From Pseudomonadota bacterium (GTDB taxonomy: Bacteria > Myxococcota > Myxococcia > Myxococcales > Myxococcaceae), in the NCBI GenBank assembly GCA_023426545.1, contig JAFAAN010000058.1, positions 1 to 64,000 of the forward strand: a DNA stretch of 64,000 nucleotides, in the 5' to 3' direction. The notes beneath the pieces were generated by a model. That model was not told the origin of the DNA. It did not search any database and saw nothing but the letters and a program-made list of their open reading frames with translations. How positions within the stretch are numbered: the first letter of the stretch is position 1; every line of letters starts with the position of its first letter. The position numbers were made by a program, and so were the translations under genes. This document shows positions 36,729 through 45,383 of the stretch, one piece after another.

Positions 36729-37931
36729 ATGCTCGATGAACACGACCACCGCGCGCTGGGCCAGCGCCTGGACCTCTTCCATCTTCAGGAAGAGGCGCCC
36801 GGCATGGTGTTCTGGCACCCCCGTGGGCTGCTGCTGCACCGCCTGCTGGAGGAGCACGTGCGCCAGCGCATGCGGCGCGAGGGCTACCAGGAAGTCCGGA
36901 CCCCTCAAATCTACGCGCAGCCCCTGTGGGAGCGCAGCGGCCACTGGGACAACTTCCGGGAGAACATGTTCCTCGTGGAGGACGGCGCGCGGCACCTGGG
37001 CGTGAAGCCGGTGAGCTGCCCTGGCCACATCGAGCTGGTGCGGCGCATGGCCCCCAGCTACCGCGACCTGCCGCTGCGGCTGGGCGAGTTCGGGCTGGTG
37101 CATCGCGCCGAGCCTGGAGGCGCGCTCCATGGGCTGTTCCGCCTGCGCCAGTTCACCCAGGATGACGGCCACATCTTCTGTGCCGAGGCGCAGGTGGTGC
37201 CGGAGGTGGTCCGCTTCGCGCGCTCGCTGAGGGCCTTCTACGCGGGCTTCGGCTTCGACGACGTCCGGGTCGCCTTCTCCGGCCGGCCGCCCGCCCGCGC
37301 GGGCCGCGACGAGGTGTGGGACAAGGCCGAGTCGTGGCTCCTGCTCGCCGCGAGGGAGGCGGGGCTCGACTGCCACATGCAACCGGGCGAGGGCGCCTTC
37401 TACGGGCCCAAGCTGGAGTTCGTGCTCGAGGACAGGCTCGGGCGGGCGTGGCAGTGCGGGACCCTCCAGTTGGACCTCGTGCTGCCCGAACGCTTCGACC
37501 TCCATTACGTGGAGGCCTCGGGAGCCCGCGTCCGCCCGGTGATGCTTCACCGCGCGTTGCTCGGCAGCCTGGAGCGCTTCATCGGCGTGCTGCTGGAGCA
37601 CCACGGCGGCGCGCTTCCCCCCTGGCTCGCCCCCGAGCAGGTGGTGGTGGCCGCCGTGGGTGAAGCCGCCCACGACTACGCCGAGCGCTTCGCCGCGCAG
37701 CTGCGGGAGGCGGGCTGCCGCGCCCGCGTGGATGCGCGGAGAGAGTCCCTGTCGCGCAAGGTGCTGGACGCCCACGCGTCTGGCGTTCCATGGATGGTGG
37801 TCGCGGGCGCTCGGGAGATGGCCGAGGGCCATGTCCGGCTCCGGCTGCGCGACGGCGCGCAGCGCGAGCTGCCGTGGGGTGTGGCCGTGGCGGAGCTCGC
37901 CGCCGCGTGCCGCCCCGCACCGGACGCATGA
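36729..37931 (+). CDS. thrS: Short threonyl-tRNA synthetase lacking TGS and editing domains
   Basis: 400 residues, versus about 640 for bacterial ThrRS. Only the class II catalytic core and the anticodon-binding domain are present. Zinc ligands C97 (VSCPGH), H148 (DDGHIFC) and H272 (MLHRALLGS) are conserved, as are motif 2 (FGLVHRAEPGG with R126, then RLRQFTQDD) and motif 3 Arg281. The C-terminal domain begins at LPPWLAPEQVVVAAV. The N-terminal TGS and second-site editing domains are absent, so mischarged Ser-tRNA-Thr would not be cleared in cis. Probably an accessory or specialised ThrRS; a full-length copy may exist elsewhere. ATG 36729 has GGAG at eight-base spacing. Confidence 0.85.
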   Translation: MLDEHDHRALGQRLDLFHLQEEAPGMVFWHPRGLLLHRLLEEHVRQRMRREGYQEVRTPQIYAQPLWERSGHWDNFRENMFLVEDGARHLGVKPVSCPGHIELVRRMAPSYRDLPLRLGEFGLVHRAEPGGALHGLFRLRQFTQDDGHIFCAEAQVVPEVVRFARSLRAFYAGFGFDDVRVAFSGRPPARAGRDEVWDKAESWLLLAAREAGLDCHMQPGEGAFYGPKLEFVLEDRLGRAWQCGTLQLDLVLPERFDLHYVEASGARVRPVMLHRALLGSLERFIGVLLEHHGGALPPWLAPEQVVVAAVGEAAHDYAERFAAQLREAGCRARVDARRESLSRKVLDAHASGVPWMVVAGAREMAEGHVRLRLRDGAQRELPWGVAVAELAAACRPAPDA

Positions 37932-37939
37932 GAAACAGC

Positions 37940-37975
37940 GGGGCGCGAGGGGCGGGCTCCCGCCGCTCGCGCCCC
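37940..37975. terminator. Bidirectional hairpin terminator
   Basis: GGGGCGCGAG (37940-37949) with CTCGCGCCCC (37966-37975), plus inner GGCGGG (37951-37956) with CCCGCC (37959-37964): 16 base pairs between the convergent thrS and CBS-protein genes. Confidence 0.7.
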
Positions 37976-37981
37976 GTGACG

Positions 37982-38398
37982 TCAGGCCTGCTGGAGCCGC
38001 TCCAGCACCACACCGGCGTGCAGGACCTCCTCGGGCACCGTGGCCAGGTCATCCAGGCTCAGCAGGCCCACCGGGCGCCGGTCGGCATCCACCACCACGA
38101 GGCGGCGCACCATCTTCTCTTCCATCATCTGTTCCGCACGCTCCAGCTTCTCGTCCGCGTCGCAGGTGATGACCGTGGTCGTCATCACCTCGCGGACGGG
38201 CGTGGTGTTCGGGTCCTGCCCCAGGGCTGCGGACCGCACCGCGATGTCCCGGTCGGTCAGCATGCCCACCAGCGTCCCTCCTTCGAGCACGGGCAATGCG
38301 CCGATGTTGCACGTCCGCATCCTCAGGGCCGCGGCCCGGATGGGCTCACGCGCTTCGATGGTCTCCAGGTTCTTGGTCATCAGCTCGCCAACCCGCAT
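37982..38398 (-). CDS. CBS-pair protein
   Basis: 138 residues consisting of two CBS domains and nothing else: VGELMTKNLETIEAREPIRAAALRM with GALPVLEGGTLVGMLTDRDIAV, then VREVMTTTVITCDADEKLERAEQMM with RRLVVVDADRRPVGLLSLDDLA. CBS pairs bind adenine nucleotides or S-adenosylmethionine and act as energy or ligand sensors, often under oxygen or starvation stress. Partner unknown. ATG 38398 has AAGGAG at good spacing; a long upstream open frame is spurious. Confidence 0.9.
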   Translation of the reverse strand: MRVGELMTKNLETIEAREPIRAAALRMRTCNIGALPVLEGGTLVGMLTDRDIAVRSAALGQDPNTTPVREVMTTTVITCDADEKLERAEQMMEEKMVRRLVVVDADRRPVGLLSLDDLATVPEEVLHAGVVLERLQQA

Positions 38399-38617
38399 GA
38401 CGCTCTCCTTCCTCTGCGTGACTGCGTGACATCCCTCCCCACTCCCATGGAAACCGTGGCGCTGCGCCGCAGCCTCCCGCCCCCCGTCCGGCCGGGATGC
38501 GGGGGAACAGGCAATCCCCCCACCCTCCCGCTGCCCACCGGGCGCGACCCTGGGGCAGGATGCGCATCTGATGTGCGCGTGGGCCCCGGTCCGGGCCCGG
38601 ACAAGGAGCACGAAGGC

Positions 38618-39040
38618 ATGGTCGACAAGCTCATCCTCAGCGACGACGAGTGGCGCAAGCGCCTGAGCCCCCAGGAGTACGACATCCTCCGCAGACACGG
38701 CACCGAGCGCCCCGGCTCCGGTTGCTTCCTGGGCACGAAGACGCCCGGCACCTACGTCTGCGCGGGCTGCGGCAATCCGCTCTTCAAGTCGGGCACGAAG
38801 TTCGAGTCCGGCACCGGGTGGCCGTCCTTCACCCAACCAGTGGCGTCCGACGCGGTGACGGAGCTCCAGGACATCTCATATGGGATGGTTCGCACCGAGG
38901 TCCGCTGCGCGCGCTGTGACGGGCACCTGGGCCACGTCTTCCCCGATGGCCCGCCGCCCACCGGCCTGCGCTACTGCATGAACTCGGTGTCGATGAAGCA
39001 CGTCCCCGAGGGACAGCCGCTGGAGCTGGTGAAGGCGTAG
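38618..39040 (+). CDS. msrB: Peptide-methionine (R)-S-oxide reductase MsrB
   Basis: 140-residue thioredoxin-dependent reductase repairing the R form of methionine sulfoxide in proteins. RRHGTERPGSG near residue 25, structural zinc cysteines C48-x-x-C51 and C97-x-x-C100, GTGWPSF (66-71 region), HLGHVFPDGP, and the catalytic cysteine C120 in RYCMNSVSM. The usual resolving-cysteine position reads GTKFESGTG. Selenocysteine is not used. ATG 38618 has AAGGAG about ten bases upstream. Confidence 0.93.
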   Translation: MVDKLILSDDEWRKRLSPQEYDILRRHGTERPGSGCFLGTKTPGTYVCAGCGNPLFKSGTKFESGTGWPSFTQPVASDAVTELQDISYGMVRTEVRCARCDGHLGHVFPDGPPPTGLRYCMNSVSMKHVPEGQPLELVKA

Positions 39041-39111
39041 CCCACACGGGTGCGCGGGCCGGCATACCCCTCCGGCCCGGCTCTCCGCGTGGGCGACCTA
39101 CCGCGCCCGGC

Positions 39112-42100
39112 TCAGCCCAGCCAGGCGCGGGCGTTGCGGAACATGCGCATCCAGGGGCCGTCGTCCCCCCACTCGCGAGGCCGCCAGGAGTGCTGCACCG
39201 AGCGGTGTACGCGCTCCGGGTGCGGCATCGTGATGGTGAAGCGCCCGTCCCGCGTCGTCAGGCCGGCGATGCCGTGCGGCGAGCCATTCGGGTTGGCGGG
39301 ATACGCCTCCGTCACCCGGCCATGGTTGTCCACCCAGCGCGTCGTCACCAGCCCCAGTCCATTGACGCGCGCGGCGTCCTCGGCGCTGGAGAACTCCGCC
39401 CGGCCCTCGCCGTGCGAGGTGACGATGAGCATCCGGCTGCCCTCCATGCCCTGGTAGAAGAGGGAGGGCGTCTTCGCCACCTCGACCAGCGACAGGCGCG
39501 CCTCGAACTGCTCGGAGGCGTTGCGCACGAAGCGGGGGAAGTGCTCCGCGCCGGGGATGATGTCCTTGAGCTGGGACATCATCTGACAGCCGTTGCACAC
39601 GCCCAGGCCGAAGCTGTCCGGCCGCGCGAAGAAGGCCGCGAAGGCGTCCCGCGCGCGCGGGTTGAAGAGGATGGACTTCGCCCATCCACCGCCCGCCCCC
39701 AGGACGTCTCCGTACGAGAAGCCGCCACACGCCAGCACGCCCTTGAAGTCCGCGAGCGACACGCGCCCGCTCAGGATGTCGCTCATGTGGACATCCACGG
39801 CGGCGAAGCCCGCGCGCGTGAAGGCCGCGGCCATCTCCTGCTGGCTGTTCACGCCCTGCTCGCGCAGCACCGCGACGCGGGGCCGGGCCCCCTTCGCGAT
39901 GTAGGGCGCGGCCACGTCCTGGGCCGGGTCGAACGTCAGCTTCGGTGACAGGCCCGGGTCCGCCGGGTCGCACCGCGCGGCGGACTCCTGGTCGGCACAG
40001 GCGGGGTTGTCGCGCAGCTTCTGCATCTCATGGCTGACGCGGGACCAGGTGCGGCGCAGCGCCAGCGTGTCCTCCGCCAGCAGCACGTCCCCACCGCTCC
40101 GCACGCGGACCTCCAGCGCCGCCTGGGGGTGGCCCAGCTCGTGAACGTACGCCCCCAGCCCCTGCTGCCCCAGGACCTCGCGCACGCGCGCCACGTCCGC
40201 CGCGCGCACCTGCACCACCGCGCCCAGCTCCTCGTTGAAGAGCGCAGCCGCCGCGTCGCCCCCCAGGGCGGACACGTCCACGTCGAGGCCACAACGGCCC
40301 GCGAAGGCCATCTCGCACAACGTGGCCCAGAGGCCGCCGTCGGAGCGGTCGTGGTACGCCAGCAGCGCGCCCGCCTCATTGAGCGCCTGCACCGCCGCGA
40401 AGAAGCCGCGCAGCAGCGCCGGGTCCTCCACGTCCGGGCTCTCCGGTCCGACCTGACCGTGGACGTGCGCCACCACGGAGCCGCCCAGCCGCTGCTTCCC
40501 GCGCGCCAGGTCGATGAACAGCAGCCGCGTGTCCTCCGCCACGTCCACCAGCTGCGGCGTGAGCGACTTGCGCACGTCCCGCACGGGCGCGAACGCGGAG
40601 ATGATGAGCGACACCGGCGCCGTCACGGCCTTGCGCGCGCCCTGGTCCTCCCAGACGGTGCGCATGGACATGGAGTCCTTGCCCACGGGGATGGTGAGCC
40701 CCAGCGCCGGGCACAGCTCCATGCCCACCGCGTTCACGGCGGCGTAGAGGCTGGCGTCCTCTCCCGGGCTGCCCGCCGACGCCATCCAGTTGGCGGACAG
40801 CTTCACGTCGGACAGCCTGTCGATGCGCGCCGCCGCGATGTTGGTGAGCGCCTCCCCCACCGCCATGCGCGCCGAGGCCGCCGCGTCGATGAGGGCCAGC
40901 GGCGTGCGCTCGCCCATGGCCATGGCCTCGCCCGTGGTGCTCGTCACCGTGGACAGCGTCACCGCGCAGTCCGCCACTGGCACCTGCCACGGCCCCACCA
41001 TCTGGTCCCGGCAGCTGAGGCCGGAGACGGTGCGGTCGCCGATGGTGATGAGGAACGACTTGTCCGCCACCGTCGGGTGGGCCAGCACGCGCTCGGCCAG
41101 CGCCTTCAACGAGCCCTCCAGCCGCAGCGGCGCGAAGGACACCGGGCGTGACGTCACGTCGCGGTGCATGCGCGGCGCCTTGCCGAACAGCACGTCCATG
41201 GGCAGGTCGATGGGGGCGTCGCCGAACCGGTCGTCCGACAGCTTCAGCGTCTGCTCGGCGGTGGCCTCGCCCAGGACCGCGAAGGGCGCGCGCTCGCGCT
41301 CGCACAGCGCTGCGAAGCGGGACAGGTCCTCCGGCGCCACGCCCAGCACGTAGCGCTCCTGCGCCTCGTTGCACCAGATCTCCACCGGGGACATGCCCGG
41401 CTCGGCGTTGGGCACCGCGCGCAGCTCCAGGCGGCCTCCCAGGTCGTTGTCGTGCGCCAGCTCCGGCACCGCGTTGGACAGGCCGCCAGCGCCCACGTCA
41501 TGGATGGAGCGGATGGGGTTCTCCTCCATGGCCCAGCAGCGGTCGATGACCTCCTGGCAGCGCCGCTCCATCTCCGCGTTGTCGCGCTGCACGGAGGCGA
41601 AGTCGAGGTCCGCCGCGCTCGCGCCTTGCGCCATCGACGACGCCGCGCCTCCGCCCAGGCCGATGAGCATCGCGGGCCCGCCCAGGACGATGAGCTTGTC
41701 CCCCGGCCGCAGCCGCGCCTTCTGCACGTGGGGCGCGCGGATATTGCCCAGGCCGCCGGCAATCATGATGGGCTTGTGGTAGCCGCGCACCTCCACGCCT
41801 TCGGGCGTGGGGACCTGGACCTCGTAGCTGCGGAAGTAGCCGGCGAGGTTCGGCCGGCCGAACTCGTTGTTGTAGGCGGCGCCGCCCAGCGGGCCATCCA
41901 CCATGATGTCCAGCGCGGACACGATGCGGTCCGGCTTGCCGTAGGGCAGCTCCCACGGCTGCTCGAAGCCGGGGATGCGCAGGTGGCTCACGCTGAAGCC
42001 CGTCAGGCCCGCCTTGGGCCGGGCGCCCCGGCCCGTCGCGCCCTCGTCTCGAATCTCTCCGCCAGCGCCCGTGGCGGCGCCCGGGAAGGGAGAGATGGCC

Positions 42101-43017
42101 GTCGGGTGGTTGTGCGTCTCCACCTTGATCATGATGTGGGCTGGCTCGCGCACGGAGCCCCACTCACCGGTGTCGGGAGACGGAAAGAAGCGGTCCACCT
42201 CGAAGCCTTCGATGACCGCCGCGTTGTCCTTGTAGGCGCCGAGCACGCCTTCCTTGTTCTGGACGTAGGTGTTCTTGATGGCCTGGAAGAGCGACCGCTC
42301 TTGCGGCTTGCCGTCGATGGTCCAGCTCGCGTTGAAGATTTTGTGCCGGCAGTGCTCGCTGTTGGCCTGCGCGAACATCATCAGCTCGACGTCGGTGGGG
42401 TTGCGCTTCAGCTCGGTGAAGCGCGCCACCAGGTAGTCCATCTCGTCGTCGGCCAGGGCCAGCCCCAGCTCACGGTTGGCGGCCACCAGCGCCGCGCGGC
42501 CGCCCGCCATCACGTCCACCGTGGTGAAGGGCCGCGGCGTGTGCTCCGCGAACAGGACGGCCGCGTCCTCCAGCCGACCCACCACGGCCTGCGTCATCCG
42601 GTCATGCAGCACCGGCTTCAGGCGCTCCAGCTCCGCGTCCGGCAACGCGCGGCCCCCGGCCCCCGCGACGAAGAAGGCGGTGCCGCGCTCCATGCGCCGC
42701 ACCCGGTCCGCCAGGCCGCAGTTGTGGGCGATGTCCGTGGCCTTCGAGGACCAGGGAGAAATCGTGCCCGGCCGAGGCAGCACCAGCAGCAGGCTCCCCT
42801 TCCGCTCGCCCGAGGCCACGCGGGGCCCGTAGTCCAGCAGGCGAGCCAGGGTGGCCTGGTCCGCCTCGGAGAGCGGCGCCGGTGCATCGATGAAGTGCAC
42901 GAACTCCGCATGGAGGGACGACACGGAGGGCACGCGCTCCTGGCACCGGGCCAGGAGCTTGGCGAGCCTGAATTCAGAGAGGGCCGGGGCCCCACGCAGG
43001 GTGTGCATGCTGGACAT
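39112..43017 (-). CDS. purL: Phosphoribosylformylglycinamidine synthase, single-chain PurL
   Basis: 1301-residue enzyme of purine synthesis converting FGAR, glutamine and ATP to FGAM. It has the large gamma-proteobacterial/eukaryotic architecture: N-terminal PurS-like region, linker, two AIRS-type halves (SPFPGAATGAGGEIRDEGATG; VDGPLGGAAYNNEFGRPNL; IPVGKDSMSM) and a C-terminal class I glutaminase with cysteine near residue 1140 (VCNGCQMMSQL) and the HPERVHRS His-Glu. Separate PurS and PurQ are therefore not needed. Two starts, ATG 43017 and 43008, are close; neither has a strong ribosome site. Confidence 0.95.
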   Translation of the reverse strand: MSSMHTLRGAPALSEFRLAKLLARCQERVPSVSSLHAEFVHFIDAPAPLSEADQATLARLLDYGPRVASGERKGSLLLVLPRPGTISPWSSKATDIAHNCGLADRVRRMERGTAFFVAGAGGRALPDAELERLKPVLHDRMTQAVVGRLEDAAVLFAEHTPRPFTTVDVMAGGRAALVAANRELGLALADDEMDYLVARFTELKRNPTDVELMMFAQANSEHCRHKIFNASWTIDGKPQERSLFQAIKNTYVQNKEGVLGAYKDNAAVIEGFEVDRFFPSPDTGEWGSVREPAHIMIKVETHNHPTAISPFPGAATGAGGEIRDEGATGRGARPKAGLTGFSVSHLRIPGFEQPWELPYGKPDRIVSALDIMVDGPLGGAAYNNEFGRPNLAGYFRSYEVQVPTPEGVEVRGYHKPIMIAGGLGNIRAPHVQKARLRPGDKLIVLGGPAMLIGLGGGAASSMAQGASAADLDFASVQRDNAEMERRCQEVIDRCWAMEENPIRSIHDVGAGGLSNAVPELAHDNDLGGRLELRAVPNAEPGMSPVEIWCNEAQERYVLGVAPEDLSRFAALCERERAPFAVLGEATAEQTLKLSDDRFGDAPIDLPMDVLFGKAPRMHRDVTSRPVSFAPLRLEGSLKALAERVLAHPTVADKSFLITIGDRTVSGLSCRDQMVGPWQVPVADCAVTLSTVTSTTGEAMAMGERTPLALIDAAASARMAVGEALTNIAAARIDRLSDVKLSANWMASAGSPGEDASLYAAVNAVGMELCPALGLTIPVGKDSMSMRTVWEDQGARKAVTAPVSLIISAFAPVRDVRKSLTPQLVDVAEDTRLLFIDLARGKQRLGGSVVAHVHGQVGPESPDVEDPALLRGFFAAVQALNEAGALLAYHDRSDGGLWATLCEMAFAGRCGLDVDVSALGGDAAAALFNEELGAVVQVRAADVARVREVLGQQGLGAYVHELGHPQAALEVRVRSGGDVLLAEDTLALRRTWSRVSHEMQKLRDNPACADQESAARCDPADPGLSPKLTFDPAQDVAAPYIAKGARPRVAVLREQGVNSQQEMAAAFTRAGFAAVDVHMSDILSGRVSLADFKGVLACGGFSYGDVLGAGGGWAKSILFNPRARDAFAAFFARPDSFGLGVCNGCQMMSQLKDIIPGAEHFPRFVRNASEQFEARLSLVEVAKTPSLFYQGMEGSRMLIVTSHGEGRAEFSSAEDAARVNGLGLVTTRWVDNHGRVTEAYPANPNGSPHGIAGLTTRDGRFTITMPHPERVHRSVQHSWRPREWGDDGPWMRMFRNARAWLG

Positions 43018-43226
43018 GGGTCGGAATCGTGGCTCTGGATAACAGCGGGGCCGTCCTTATCACCGTGGGTCGTCCCGGCGCGTGAAGAGTTCGCGCCGGG
43101 CCGCCCGCCCGACACGAAGGCAGGCGTCACGGTAGGTGTCAGCCGCACGTCAGAGCCTGCGCGGCGCACGCGACAACCCAGGAAGCACCGACGACAGGCC
43201 CGTCAACCCCGCCCGGCGCCGCCCAC

Positions 43227-44387
43227 TCAGCCCCCCTTGCCCGACGCGGCGGCGGACGCCTCCTTCCAGCCGGCGAGCAGCTCCGCCTCACGCGCAGGTG
43301 GTAGCCCCGCACGCATTGCGTCGCGTCGCTCCTGGGGCAGGCCCTTGAAGTAGGCCAGCGTGTCGCGAACGGTGACGTCCACCGGCCGGAACCGCAGGCC
43401 CGCCTTCACGGCCTTCGCGTTGCTGCGCAGGTGCGTGCCCGCGCTGTCGCCCGTTGGCGGCATGTAGATGGGGAGCCGCACATCCCCGACCTCGCCCTGC
43501 CGCGTCAGGAAGTCCGTGGGCACCCAGGACACCTTCGTGTCCTTCCCCGTCACCTTGCGGCACGTGTCGAGCATGGCGCCCATCGTCCAGGCGTGCCCCG
43601 GCCCCACGGCATTGAAGATGCCCCGCGTGTTGCGCTCGATGAGGAGCACCAGCCACTCGGCCAGGTCGCGCACGTCGATGATTTGCAGCGGGTCCTTGGG
43701 CGTCCCCGGCGCCAGCATCTCGCCGCCCCGGTCGAAGCGCACCGGCCAGTAGGTGAAGCGGTCCGAGCGGTCCTCCGGGCCTACGATGTACCCGGGACGG
43801 ATGTTGGCCACGCGCCCCGGCATCGCCGCCTCGGCGGCCTCCTCGCAGGCGCGCTTGAGGCCGCCATAGTTCGCGTAGTCCTTCCCCATCTCCTCCACCG
43901 TCGGGTCCGCCAGCACGGCCGTGGGGCCGCGCTCGTCCTCGTGGGGCGTCTTGTCGCTGGCATACGCGGACACGCTGGAGATGAAGAGGTACTGCTTCAC
44001 GTTCGGCGCCAGCAACGCCGCGGACGCGCGGACGATGCGCGGGTAGTAGCCGGACGTGTCCACCACCGCGTCCCACTGACGGCCCTCCAGCGCCTTGAGC
44101 CCCTCCCCCTTCTTGGGGTCGCGGTCTCCGCGCAGCTTCTCCACGCCGGGAAACATGTCGGGCCGCGTCTTGCCCCGGTTGAACAGCGTCAGCGCGTGCC
44201 CCCGCGCCTTCGCGGCTTCCACCACGGCGGGCCCGAGGAAACCCGTGCCGCCCAGAATCAGGATGCGCTTCTTCGCTCCCCGGGCCTTCGGCGCGCCGCC
44301 GGACGCGGCCAGCGCCCCGGGTCCGAGCGCGAGCAACGACGAGCCCGCGAGGGAGTACTGCAGGAACTTCCTGCGCGATGTGGACAT
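43227..44387 (-). CDS. Tat-exported extended SDR (NAD-dependent epimerase family)
   Basis: 386 residues with a twin-arginine signal (TSRRKFLQYSLAGSSLLALG, cleavage near residue 27) followed by an extended short-chain dehydrogenase fold: RILILGGTGFLGPAVVEAA (NAD(P) loop), FNRGKTRP, FISSVSAYA and the YxxxK pair in YANYGGLKRACEEA, then NIRPGYIVGPEDR. Export by Tat implies that the enzyme folds with its nucleotide before secretion. Similar secreted members are seen in soil bacteria; substrate unknown. ATG 44387. Same direction as the two genes upstream (44494-46901). Confidence 0.85.
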   Translation of the reverse strand: MSTSRRKFLQYSLAGSSLLALGPGALAASGGAPKARGAKKRILILGGTGFLGPAVVEAAKARGHALTLFNRGKTRPDMFPGVEKLRGDRDPKKGEGLKALEGRQWDAVVDTSGYYPRIVRASAALLAPNVKQYLFISSVSAYASDKTPHEDERGPTAVLADPTVEEMGKDYANYGGLKRACEEAAEAAMPGRVANIRPGYIVGPEDRSDRFTYWPVRFDRGGEMLAPGTPKDPLQIIDVRDLAEWLVLLIERNTRGIFNAVGPGHAWTMGAMLDTCRKVTGKDTKVSWVPTDFLTRQGEVGDVRLPIYMPPTGDSAGTHLRSNAKAVKAGLRFRPVDVTVRDTLAYFKGLPQERRDAMRAGLPPAREAELLAGWKEASAAASGKGG

Positions 44388-44493
44388 GTGTGGCGACTCC
44401 AGGGAATGGAGCGCACAGGGGGGCGGGCAGGTAACCGCGCGCCGCGATTTTCATTCCCGGGCCCGCGCGGGCGCGCACGCCCGGGCCGAACGC

Positions 44494-45348
44494 CTACGCG
44501 GCCTCGCGCGCCGGTCGCGCTTCGGGCGGCGCCTCCAGCGTCGCCAGGTGGGCCCGCGCCAGGTCGAGGTTGTCGTTGTCCAGCGGATGGAAGGAGGGCC
44601 GCAGGTACTGACGCAGCCCGGTTCCCAGCACGCGGGAGAACACCGGGTCCTTCCGGTGCGCCTTCCACAGCTCGCGCCAGAGCCCCCTCCACCCCAGCCC
44701 CCGCTCCTGCCGCAGGAGCATCACCGTGGCCATGAACCACAGGGTGAAGAGGGAGGTCACGCCCAGGACCATGCCGAGGATGCGCAGGCCATAGCCGGGC
44801 GCCACCTTCTTCAGCACGTCGAAGGCCACCGCCTTGTGCTCGATCTCCTCCGCCGCGTGCCACTCGATGAGGCTGCGCATCGCCGGGTGGCCGTCCGCGA
44901 ACACGCCCAGCCGCAGCGTGTCCTCTCCCATCAGCGCCGTGAAGTGCTCCAGCGCGGCGGTGATGGACAGCCGCAGCGCGGGCGGCAGCTCGCCGTCGAT
45001 GAGCCCCCAGAGGAAGGACTCGTAGCGCCGCATGAAGGGGCGGATGTCGTAGCCCTGTGACTCCAGCAGCTCGACGTAGTCCTGGTGCTCACGCGCGTGC
45101 TTGCCTTCCTGCGCGAAGAAGGCCTTCACCTGCGCGCGCAGCTCCGGCGCGTCCTCCAGCCGCGGCAGGTAGTGGTTGACGCTGCGGACGAAGAAGCGCT
45201 CGCCCTGCGGGAAGAGCATGTTGAGCCCGTTCCACAGGTGGGTGGAGCCCGGTCCGTTGCGATGCCAGATGCGAGGGAAGCTCGAATCGAAGGGGAACTT
45301 GAGGTGAAGCCGCGGCTGGATGCGTCCGGGGTCGTGGGTAGGGACCAT
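44494..45348 (-). CDS. PF10118-type predicted metal-dependent hydrolase
   Basis: 284 residues of the COG3687/PF10118 family, helical ferritin-like proteins with conserved His/Glu. Visible: FPRIWHRNGPGSTHLWNGLN, FFAQEGKHAREH (ExxxH pairs), ALEHFTALMGE, and EWHAAEEIEHKAVAFDV, together the expected four metal-ligand clusters; a hydrophobic segment near 190-212 suggests membrane association. Often found near lipid or sterol metabolism. ATG 45348 (MVPTHDPG) lies 35 bases after the stop of the acyltransferase-like gene upstream, so they are likely one operon. Confidence 0.78.
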   Translation of the reverse strand: MVPTHDPGRIQPRLHLKFPFDSSFPRIWHRNGPGSTHLWNGLNMLFPQGERFFVRSVNHYLPRLEDAPELRAQVKAFFAQEGKHAREHQDYVELLESQGYDIRPFMRRYESFLWGLIDGELPPALRLSITAALEHFTALMGEDTLRLGVFADGHPAMRSLIEWHAAEEIEHKAVAFDVLKKVAPGYGLRILGMVLGVTSLFTLWFMATVMLLRQERGLGWRGLWRELWKAHRKDPVFSRVLGTGLRQYLRPSFHPLDNDNLDLARAHLATLEAPPEARPAREAA

Positions 45349-45383
45349 GGAGGGCTTTCGTGGCGGAAGACCAGGGGGGGGAT

